Source of the DNA: Clostridiales bacterium
GTDB taxonomy: Bacteria; Bacillota; Clostridia; Peptostreptococcales; Natronincolaceae
DNA: 15,229 nt
Assembly (NCBI GenBank): GCA_012800145.1
Contig: JAAZJW010000333.1
Span: 1 to 15,229 of the forward strand
Reading direction: 5' to 3'
Shown here: in pieces, positions 1 through 5,686 of the stretch
Position numbering within the stretch: position 1 is the stretch's first letter
How the letters are laid out: every line of letters begins with the position of its first letter
The notes under the pieces: model-generated
What the model saw: only the letters and a program-made list of their open reading frames with translations
Database searches by the model: none
What the model was told of the DNA's origin: nothing
Made by a program: the position numbers and the translations under genes

Positions 1-78
1 CTCTATTATTTATGTCTAACTACATATAAACTATTATTACAAAAAGTGATAAATTTTAAAACCTAGGGGGTTATAGTT

Positions 79-792
79 GTGGCTAAAAAGGTTTTGCTGG
101 TTATGATGCTTATCGTATTAATTATCAATATTGCCGCATGTGAGGTGGATACGGATAATAATGATGCCTTACAAAACGGAAACAATGATAATATTGTGGG
201 GGAAAAAGATGATGGAAAAAATAAGGATAAAAACAATACTAAAGCAGAATACGAATTGACAGGGGAAGGCATAATTAAACCGGAATTTGCTAAAAAGATA
301 ATTGAAGGAATTTCAAATGAACTGATTGATGCAATAAGCACCAAGGATTTTGAGACGGTATCAAAATTTATCCATCCGATTAAGGGTGTAAGGTTTACTC
401 CCTATACCTATGTTTCGTCGGATCAGGATGTTGTGTTTGATCAGGAGGGAATAAAGGGTTTCTTTAATAACCAAAATGTTTATATTTGGGGAGTTTATGA
501 TGGGGTAGGTGATGATATTTCATTAACACCGGCTCAGTATTATGAAAAATTTATTTACACGGAGGATTTCAAAAATGCTGAAGAGATAGGGTATAATAAA
601 GTGTTAAGTATGGGTAATATGATTGAAAATCAATTCGAGGTTTATGACAATCCCATTGTGGTGGAGTATTATTTTTCAGGATTTAACCCTGATTATGCAG
701 GATTAGATTGGAGGAGTCTGAGACTGGTGTTTGAACAGTACGAAAATGATTGGAAATTGGTTGGAATCATTCATAATCAATGGACAACATAA
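79..792 (+). CDS. Predicted lipoprotein of unknown function
   Basis: This 237-residue protein begins with a classical lipoprotein signal: Lys3-Lys4, a hydrophobic run at about 5-18, and a lipobox IAAC with the lipidated Cys at residue 21. It should be anchored to the outer face of the membrane after Lgt processing (lgt lies at 10.6 kb). Residues 22-58 form a low-complexity Asn/Asp/Lys linker. The rest (about 59-237) is a globular domain with aromatic-rich strands and a segment HPIKGVRFTPY near residue 94. The helix-then-strand pattern and the late W-K-L-V-G-I strand recall NTF2-like lipoproteins, but that is only an impression of fold. The start is GTG at 79, chosen because a TAGGGGG Shine-Dalgarno lies 8 bases upstream and the signal peptide begins there. 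No function is assigned. The zinc-ribbon gene follows after 81 bases. Confidence 0.85.
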   Translation: MAKKVLLVMMLIVLIINIAACEVDTDNNDALQNGNNDNIVGEKDDGKNKDKNNTKAEYELTGEGIIKPEFAKKIIEGISNELIDAISTKDFETVSKFIHPIKGVRFTPYTYVSSDQDVVFDQEGIKGFFNNQNVYIWGVYDGVGDDISLTPAQYYEKFIYTEDFKNAEEIGYNKVLSMGNMIENQFEVYDNPIVVEYYFSGFNPDYAGLDWRSLRLVFEQYENDWKLVGIIHNQWTT

Positions 793-873
793 TAAGGTCA
801 CGGTTATAGAATCTTCTACTTGTGTAATTTGAAAAAACAATAAAGGGTCTATCTATTTCATGGAGATGATTGT

Positions 874-1248
874 ATGTTTTTTATTTTTGGCGTGTCATCT
901 AAAAAAGACAAATTGGATTTTAACCAGAAAATGGTCTGTCCTAGCTGTGGCAGATATGGGCGTTATGAGGCTTTTATGGAATATAAGTACCTTAGTTTAT
1001 TTTTTATACCGATCTTAAAATGGGACAAGAAATATTATATCAGAAGTAGTTGTTGCGGCAGTGTCTATTCAGTCAGCAATGATATCGGTGCTAAAATATC
1101 TGAAAATGGAAATGTGGATTTGGCGGAACGCAATTTACGATTAATAAAAAGAGGGCGTGTTTATTCTACCAAGCGATGTTCAAACTGTAATTATGAAACA
1201 AATGATGATTTTCAATATTGCCCTAAATGTGGAACCATTCTTAAGTGA
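874..1248 (+). CDS. Zinc-ribbon domain protein, two Cys clusters
   Basis: This is a soluble protein of 124 residues with two likely zinc-binding modules. The N-terminal one has C22-P-S-C25 and then C60-C61-G after an aromatic stretch (LSLFFIPILKWDKKYY), a pattern seen in a small zinc-ribbon family of Firmicutes and Actinobacteria. The expected second CxxC is irregular, with Ser58 where the first Cys would sit and two adjacent Cys at 60-61. The C-terminal module is a textbook zinc ribbon: C102-x2-C105, ten residues, C116-P-K-C119-G. The start ATG at 874 follows TGGAGATGAT at a suitable spacing. No catalytic residues are visible. A structural or protein/nucleic-acid binding role is the most that can be inferred. 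It is convergent with the NUDIX gene and ends before a shared terminator. Confidence 0.85.
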   Translation: MFFIFGVSSKKDKLDFNQKMVCPSCGRYGRYEAFMEYKYLSLFFIPILKWDKKYYIRSSCCGSVYSVSNDIGAKISENGNVDLAERNLRLIKRGRVYSTKRCSNCNYETNDDFQYCPKCGTILK

Positions 1249-1312
1249 TTTTTTCTTGTTGTGATGAGAACGTTGCATAGAACAAAACATACAGATAATC
1301 CTTCAGATATAA

Positions 1313-1347
1313 AAACAGAACCTGTGGGTTGTTGTCAGGTTCTGTTT
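1313..1347. terminator. Bidirectional rho-independent terminator
   Basis: A perfect 12-bp inverted repeat (AAACAGAACCTG, 11-base loop, CAGGTTCTGTTT) sits between two convergent genes. On the minus strand the stem is followed by a run of five T (complement of 1311-1315). On the plus strand the tail is TTTCTGCTT. It can therefore stop transcripts from both the zinc-ribbon gene and the NUDIX gene. Confidence 0.8.
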
Positions 1348-1427
1348 CTGCTTACTATATGTTATATAGTTTGAGTATATATAATTTAGTTTATGATTTT
1401 ATAATTTCGAGCATATATAAAGGGTAA

Positions 1428-2057
1428 CTAGAATGTTGTATCGATTTGTCTTATGGTATCCAAAAAAATTTTCAGTATCTTAGCGGTGGTTCCCCATATG
1501 AAACGGTCTTTATATTTATAAAAATAGACCGGACGTATGCCTATTTTTCGGTTATATGTTTTCTCTTTTTCTATTAGATGAAATGGGAAACCCTGAAGGG
1601 GACCTAAGTTAATTGCCATATTACACAATATGGGCTCTTGATTCAGAAGAACGTCAATTGGGACAGTGAATATGGAAGCGACCTCATCCCTGCTATATTT
1701 AATGGAATCAAATTTTATGTTGTTGAGAATTCCACAAAAGGAATATATGGTTATATGATATGGGGTTTCTGAACGGGCTATTTTGCCTATAATTTCAATA
1801 TTGTTTTTACATATATTCAATTCTTCAGAGGTCTCCCGTATGGCACAATCCAAGGCATTTTCGCCTTTTTCAATTTTGCCTCCCGGAAAACATATCTCAC
1901 CGGGTTGACTATTAAGGGACAACGCTCTGATTTCAAAAAGAATATGGAGCTTGTCATCTATTTTAATTATAGGAACAACAACTGCGGATTCATGAGCAGG
2001 ATCCTGAATCGAGAATTGTCTATTTTTGAACACCTTTTTGATTAACGGAATATTCAT
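1428..2057 (-). CDS. NUDIX hydrolase, NudL/CoA pyrophosphatase type
   Basis: This 209-residue NUDIX hydrolase probably cleaves coenzyme A or a related nucleoside diphosphate derivative. The Nudix box spans residues 60-82: G60-x5-E66-x7-R74-E75-T-S-E78-E79-L-N81-I82. All catalytic acidic residues are present; the usual late Gly is Asn81. Just upstream is the segment IRALSLNSQPGEICFPGG, which matches the extra signature of the NudL/YeaB-NUDT7/8 group (R-S-x-x-L-x-x-H-x-G-Q-V-x-F-P-G-G), with Pro in place of the His. That signature is why CoA pyrophosphatase is preferred, but substrate cannot be read from sequence. The start ATG at 2057 is preceded, on the minus strand, by AAGGGGGC at suitable spacing. 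It is divergent from hpt. Confidence 0.9.
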   Translation of the reverse strand: MNIPLIKKVFKNRQFSIQDPAHESAVVVPIIKIDDKLHILFEIRALSLNSQPGEICFPGGKIEKGENALDCAIRETSEELNICKNNIEIIGKIARSETPYHITIYSFCGILNNIKFDSIKYSRDEVASIFTVPIDVLLNQEPILCNMAINLGPLQGFPFHLIEKEKTYNRKIGIRPVYFYKYKDRFIWGTTAKILKIFLDTIRQIDTTF

Positions 2058-2095
2058 TTTACATAAAGCCCCCTTAACTAGTCGATACTATATCC

Positions 2096-2124
2096 ATTAT
2101 ATCATGTTATTTTTAAAATATTGA
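2096..2124 (-). promoter_or_regulatory. Possible sigma-A promoter for the NUDIX gene
   Basis: On the minus strand a perfect TATAAT (complement of 2096-2101) lies about 40 bases upstream of the NUDIX start. The -35 position at 17-base spacing reads TCAATA, a weak match, so only the -10 is convincing in this AT-rich stretch. Confidence 0.35.
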
Positions 2125-2169
2125 TAATTAAACTATAATGGCTTTAAAATTAGCACGGTTTTAGCTTGT

Positions 2170-2182
2170 TTGTTCAGAACAA
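2170..2182. promoter_or_regulatory. Palindrome overlapping the hpt -35 region, possible operator
   Basis: TTGTTC A GAACAA is a perfect palindrome with a single central base. It covers the -35 region of the hpt promoter, where a bound repressor would block RNA polymerase. No known regulator is assigned to it. Confidence 0.35.
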
Positions 2183-2202
2183 GACTATAATTATGTTATA
2201 AT
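2173..2202 (+). promoter_or_regulatory. Extended -10 promoter for hpt
   Basis: TATAAT at 2197-2202 is preceded by TG with one intervening base (TGTTATAAT), an extended -10 element. The -35 region at 18-base spacing is TTCAGA, a partial match. A second TATAAT lies at 2186-2191. The element ends 58 bases before the hpt start. Confidence 0.55.
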
Positions 2203-2260
2203 TAAGAAAATTTGTGGAGAATGTAGCTTTTTCAAATTAGAGGATTGAAAGGGTGATAAT

Positions 2261-2788
2261 ATGTATAACGATATTGAGGAGGTATTATTTACAAGGGAAG
2301 AAATCGATCAGAAAGTACAAGACCTGGGCAAACAAATATCGGAGGACTATGGTAAAAATAATGAAATAATTATGGTGGGGGTACTCAAAGGCGCCTGTGT
2401 TTTTATGGCGGATTTAATACGTCAAATAGATATGCCGGTTTGTATTGATTTTATGGCTGTTTCCAGTTATGGATATTCTACAGAAAGCTCCGGTATAGTT
2501 AGAATATTGAAGGATCTGGATTTAGAAATTGAAGGAAAGCATGTTTTGATAGTGGAAGATATTATAGATACAGGGCTTACATTAAAATATTTAACAGATA
2601 ACCTAAGATCGAGAAACGTTAAGAGCCTGAAAATATGTACATTACTGGATAAACCTGAAAGAAGGAAATGTGACTTGGATATTGATTATACAGGATTTAA
2701 AATTCCGGACAAATTCGTTGTAGGTTATGGTATTGATTATGCAGAAAAATACAGGAATCTACCATACATAGCTGTTGTAAAAGGGTAG
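2261..2788 (+). CDS. hpt: Hypoxanthine phosphoribosyltransferase
   Basis: This cytosolic purine-salvage enzyme transfers the phosphoribosyl group of PRPP to hypoxanthine (and usually guanine), giving IMP or GMP. The 175-residue length is typical of bacterial Hpt. Diagnostic motifs are the PPi loop LKGA at 42-45, the flexible-loop Ser-Tyr at 69-70, the PRPP-binding motif VEDIIDTG at 98-105, and the base-binding Lys151 followed by FVVGYGIDY. Start ATG at 2261 follows AAAGGGTG with a 6-7 base gap. In many Firmicutes hpt sits between tilS and ftsH; here neither is present. The gene has its own extended -10 promoter carrying a palindrome over the -35. The next small gene begins about 100 bases downstream and may be co-transcribed, since no terminator separates them. 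Confidence 0.96.
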   Translation: MYNDIEEVLFTREEIDQKVQDLGKQISEDYGKNNEIIMVGVLKGACVFMADLIRQIDMPVCIDFMAVSSYGYSTESSGIVRILKDLDLEIEGKHVLIVEDIIDTGLTLKYLTDNLRSRNVKSLKICTLLDKPERRKCDLDIDYTGFKIPDKFVVGYGIDYAEKYRNLPYIAVVKG

Positions 2789-2887
2789 TAGTATTGAAAC
2801 AACCTGTTATGTTTATACTCCCTAATTGTATAAAAATATAAATAATTATTAATACTATAATTAACTTACATTTTGGGAGGGATAATT

Positions 2888-3058
2888 TTGGCAGATGTAA
2901 ATTTCGAAGAGATAAAAAATAGATTTATTAAAGCTGACCTAGACGAAAAAATTGAAATTTATACAACAACCACAGGTTTAACAGTTGAACAGTTTAAAGA
3001 ATTATTGAGACATTATCCTTTACAGCATCTAGATAAATTGGAGAGGGCTATGGCGTAG
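2888..3058 (+). CDS. Small conserved-looking protein, 56 residues
   Basis: This small acidic-to-neutral protein is predicted to be largely helical (NFEEIKNRFIKADLDEKIE, then a Thr-rich turn, then VEQFKELLRHYPLQHLDKLERAMA). The frame is open from an earlier TTG at 2873, but TTG at 2888 is chosen because GGAGGG at 2876-2881 then lies 6 bases upstream as a near-perfect Shine-Dalgarno. An earlier start would place that element inside the coding region. No Cys, transmembrane segment or catalytic motif is present, and no family is recognised. The strong ribosome binding site, the protein-like composition and the following hairpin support a real gene. It lies between hpt and the membrane protein and may share the hpt transcript. 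Confidence 0.7.
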   Translation: MADVNFEEIKNRFIKADLDEKIEIYTTTTGLTVEQFKELLRHYPLQHLDKLERAMA

Positions 3059-3082
3059 TTAAAAAATTTGTATCATTCGTAG

Positions 3083-3106
3083 GCCACAGAGAGTAGTTTC
3101 TGTGGC
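3083..3106 (+). terminator. Hairpin after the small gene, possible terminator
   Basis: GCCACAGA and TCTGTGGC form a perfect 8-bp stem around an 8-base loop, 25 bases after the stop codon. The following sequence (TGTATACTTTATG) has only scattered T residues, so termination may be weak. Confidence 0.55.
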
Positions 3107-3234
3107 TGTATACTTTATGTATATTCCGGGTTATATTCGACGGGGGCACCAATAAACCGGGGAAATCGTTCTTAGGGATTTAAGTGTTGAGTTGGAGTAA
3201 GTGATAGAAAAATTCAATATTAGGAGCATCAGCT

Positions 3235-4242
3235 GTGAAAAGAATAGATTTGTTGTTCAGGTCAATAGATAATCGAATAAAAAAACAGAAAAAAAACAGG
3301 GGGGATAGTTTACGTTTTAAAAACTATTATTTAAAAACTGAAGATGGAAATGGAGGCGTTTTTGCAAAAATATTCGATTGTTTAATAAAGGGTGCAATCA
3401 TATTTTGCATATTGTTTTTGTTTTCATACCTAAGAACAGGTAGGTCATACCTGTCTATTGTTATTTCATCAATTGCTGTCAGTATATTTTATATTGTAAC
3501 TATAAAGCACCAAAATTTCAGATTTCAACAATTGAAGGAAAAGAAAAGACAGTATATTGCGGGCCGGAAGGTGTATAGTGAAATTATGAACAAAACAGTA
3601 AGCGAAACGAAAGATTATATTAAAGAAATATTTACATCTGTGGGTTTTAGTCGGTTTGAATTTATGGAAAACACCCAAAATCGTATACTACTGAAAACCC
3701 TATACGGGGGCAATAGAATTATGGTGCTGTTTAATATATATAAAAATGACCTCGAAGTGGAATTAAGGGAAGTAAAAGAATTCGTTCATGTTATGGAGGA
3801 CAATAATACAAAAAGAGGCATTTTCATTACCACATCGGATTTTACAAAGGACAGTTATGATTTCATAAATAAATTGAGTAAAAATTACACCTTATTGCCT
3901 ATCAACAAAAAACAATTATTAAACATAATTAAAAGAAGTGGTCTTTTCCCCGGTGAGGACGAAATAGATGAAATGATCGAGAATAAAATAAGCAAGACAA
4001 GAAACAGGTTAAATGAATACAGAAAAACAATCCTATCTAAAAATAAGATTAAAGGGTATATAGTTTTGGCTTTATATTTAACGTTAACAGCATGGTATAC
4101 TCCTTATATAATCTATTATATGGTTATGGCCGGTTTTATTTTGGCGTTGGCGTTTATTACTTTTATATCTAATATTGATTATGATTCCGGGACGGAAGAA
4201 GATAAGCCAACAGATTTCAAGGAGTTGCTAAATGATATATAG
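3235..4242 (+). CDS. Membrane protein with degenerate Mrr-like nuclease fold
   Basis: This 335-residue protein has a basic N-terminus (about 15-32), two membrane segments at about 52-66 and 71-90, a cytoplasmic domain at about 100-265, two more membrane segments at about 272-290 and 291-312, and an acidic tail. The cytoplasmic domain resembles the restriction-endonuclease/Mrr_cat fold: helix TKDYIKEIFTSVGF, strands RILLKTLYG and RIMVLFNIY, then REVKEFVHVM, RGIFITTSDFTKDSYDF and LLPINKKQLL. That order and the TTSDFT element match Mrr_cat domains well. However, the GGDGGID-like Asp motif is absent, and the QxK catalytic strand reads L-F-N (about 165-167), so nuclease activity is doubtful. GTG at 3235 is the start, with TAGGAG 8 bases upstream. 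Function is unknown; a tethered nucleic-acid or protein-binding role is inference. Confidence 0.8.
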   Translation: MKRIDLLFRSIDNRIKKQKKNRGDSLRFKNYYLKTEDGNGGVFAKIFDCLIKGAIIFCILFLFSYLRTGRSYLSIVISSIAVSIFYIVTIKHQNFRFQQLKEKKRQYIAGRKVYSEIMNKTVSETKDYIKEIFTSVGFSRFEFMENTQNRILLKTLYGGNRIMVLFNIYKNDLEVELREVKEFVHVMEDNNTKRGIFITTSDFTKDSYDFINKLSKNYTLLPINKKQLLNIIKRSGLFPGEDEIDEMIENKISKTRNRLNEYRKTILSKNKIKGYIVLALYLTLTAWYTPYIIYYMVMAGFILALAFITFISNIDYDSGTEEDKPTDFKELLNDI

Positions 4243-4291
4243 TCAATACATTATTTTTTAAAATAGATGCCATATATTCCAATATATTTGT

Positions 4292-4320
4292 TTGATTTTT
4301 AATGTAGAAACACATATAAT
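4292..4320 (+). promoter_or_regulatory. Sigma-A-type promoter upstream of pduL
   Basis: TTGATT (4292-4297), 17 bases, then a perfect TATAAT (4315-4320), 40 bases before the pduL start. A second TATAAT follows at 4325-4330. The spacing is ideal and the -35 matches the consensus at four of six positions. Confidence 0.55.
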
Positions 4321-4360
4321 ACTATATAATATACGGAAAATTAGTGAAGGGGGAGTTGTT

Positions 4361-4939
4361 ATGGGAAAAAAGATGCTGCCGGCCGCATTGTCAAATAGAC
4401 ATATTCATTTAACGGAAGAAGATATCGAAACATTGTTCGGCAAAGGTTATGATTTGACCAAACTTAGGGACTTATCGCAACCGGGGCAATATGCATGTGA
4501 AGAAAAAATAGATCTGGTTGGACCTAAGGGTACTATCAAGGGGGTCAGGGTTTTGGGCCCGCCCAGGGTGAAAACTCAGGTAGAAATTTCTTTGGCAGAC
4601 GGCTTCGTTTTAGGTATTGTGCCCCCGGTAAGGGATTCGGGAGATGTTGAAGGGAGCCCGGGGGTTAAAATAGTGGGGCCAAAAGGGGAATTAGGAATTC
4701 AGGAAGGATTGATTGCCGCGGCAAGGCATATACATATCAATCCCGATGATGCGGAAGCTTTTGGCCTGGTAGACGGGCAAAGAGTAAGGGTCAGAACGTT
4801 TGGATTCAGAGCTCTTATATTTGAAAATGTTTTAATAAGAGTCGGTGATACATCTGTTCTTGAAATGCATGTCGATATAGAAGAAGGCAATGCCGCTGGG
4901 CTCAAAAACGGTGATTTGGTGGAATTAATTGTGGATTAA
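4361..4939 (+). CDS. pduL: Phosphate propanoyltransferase-type phosphotransacylase PduL
   Basis: PduL enzymes interconvert acyl-CoA plus phosphate with acyl-phosphate plus CoA (acetyl or propionyl) and are unrelated to Pta. The 192-residue protein shows both zinc-binding His pairs, NRHIHL (H14, H16) and ARHIHI (H123, H125), the TQVEIS strand with E75, the PPVRDSG segment with Arg91, and MHVDIEEGNAAG (H170). The ATG at 4361 is chosen because AAGGGGGA lies 6-7 bases upstream and family homology begins at once. An upstream in-frame start at 4292 would add residues with no homology and would lie over the promoter. The N-terminus is too short to carry the encapsulation peptide of microcompartment PduL, and no shell protein is nearby, so this is probably a housekeeping, cytosolic form. 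deoC follows after 79 bases and a hairpin. Confidence 0.94.
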   Translation: MGKKMLPAALSNRHIHLTEEDIETLFGKGYDLTKLRDLSQPGQYACEEKIDLVGPKGTIKGVRVLGPPRVKTQVEISLADGFVLGIVPPVRDSGDVEGSPGVKIVGPKGELGIQEGLIAAARHIHINPDDAEAFGLVDGQRVRVRTFGFRALIFENVLIRVGDTSVLEMHVDIEEGNAAGLKNGDLVELIVD

Positions 4940-4957
4940 TTCCGGGAAACAAGGGTT

Positions 4958-4985
4958 GGGGGCGAACAATTTTTTGTTCGCCCTC
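4958..4985 (+). terminator. Strong hairpin between pduL and deoC
   Basis: GGGCGAACAA (4960-4969), a TTTT loop, and TTGTTCGCCC (4974-4983) form a perfect 10-bp stem, extendable by a G-U and a G-C pair. No T-run follows (TCAGCTAATTA), so it may be a partial terminator, an RNA-processing site or a 3'-end stabiliser rather than a full stop. Confidence 0.6.
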
Positions 4986-5018
4986 AGCTAATTATATGTT
5001 AATCTGGGGGAAACAGGA

Positions 5019-5666
5019 ATGGACATAGCAAAATATATAGACCATACCATATTAAAACCTGAGGCAACTAAAGCCGAAGTTAGCAAGGTATGTGAAGAAG
5101 CAAAAAAATATGGTTTCTATTCTGTATGCGTGAACGGAGCAAATGTTGCATTTGCATATGAACAGTTAAAAGAGACTAACATAAAGGTAGCTGCTGTTAT
5201 AGGATTTCCCTTAGGGGCTATGGCTTCGGGGGTTAAAGCCTTTGAAGCTAAAAATGCTGTATACAACGGGGCTAGGGAAATAGATATGGTAATCAATATT
5301 GGAGCTTTAAAGGAGGGAAATACAGAAGAGGTTTTAAACGATATAAAGGCTGTAGTCGATGCTGTGAAAGACCGGGCTATAGTTAAGACAATAATAGAAA
5401 CCTGCTTATTGACCGAAGAGGAAAAGGTATCAGCTTGCAAGTTAGCCAAAAAAGCAGGAGCCCATTTTGTTAAGACTTCTACCGGTTTTAGCACGGGTGG
5501 TGCAACTGTGGATGATATAAAACTTATGAAGAAAACCATAGGCCCGGAAATGGGGATAAAAGCTTCAGGTGGGATAAGGGATTTTAAAACTGCTCTGGCC
5601 ATGATAAAAGCGGGTGCTACAAGAATTGGTGCAAGTGCATCTGTGGATATTGTTGAACTAAAATAA
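5019..5666 (+). CDS. deoC: Deoxyribose-phosphate aldolase
   Basis: This class I aldolase splits 2-deoxy-D-ribose 5-phosphate into glyceraldehyde 3-phosphate and acetaldehyde in deoxynucleoside catabolism. The 215-residue length is typical of Firmicute DeoC. Visible signatures are the N-terminal YIDHTILKP, the EIDMVINIGALKEG strand with Asp89, the Schiff-base Lys152 in FVKTSTGF, and the proton-relay Lys181 in IKASGGIR. The barrel is complete, ending with GATRIGASAS. Start ATG at 5019 lies 8 bases after a GGGGG element. No deoA, deoB, deoD or nucleoside transporter is in the window. The neighbour is pduL, whose substrate could arise from the acetaldehyde if an acylating aldehyde dehydrogenase exists elsewhere. 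The gap to the next gene is short (about 20-45 bases, depending on its start), so co-transcription with it is likely. Confidence 0.96.
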   Translation: MDIAKYIDHTILKPEATKAEVSKVCEEAKKYGFYSVCVNGANVAFAYEQLKETNIKVAAVIGFPLGAMASGVKAFEAKNAVYNGAREIDMVINIGALKEGNTEEVLNDIKAVVDAVKDRAIVKTIIETCLLTEEEKVSACKLAKKAGAHFVKTSTGFSTGGATVDDIKLMKKTIGPEMGIKASGGIRDFKTALAMIKAGATRIGASASVDIVELK

Positions 5667-5686
5667 TAATAAATATATAGAGAATT

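Noticed and set aside
1263..1373. 36-codon ATG frame between the zinc-ribbon and NUDIX genes
   Set aside because: It runs through the bidirectional terminator hairpin and lacks a ribosome site.
3121..3170. Loose inverted repeat around CCGGGTTATA and ATAAACCGGGG
   Set aside because: Pairing needs bulges and a mismatch, and no clear function follows from its position.
4292..4360. Upstream in-frame extension of pduL
   Set aside because: It overlaps the promoter and the extra residues have no family counterpart. The ATG at 4361 has a strong Shine-Dalgarno.
5117..5602. 161-codon open frame antisense to deoC
   Set aside because: deoC is complete with all catalytic residues; the antisense frame is low in charged residues and matches no family I know.
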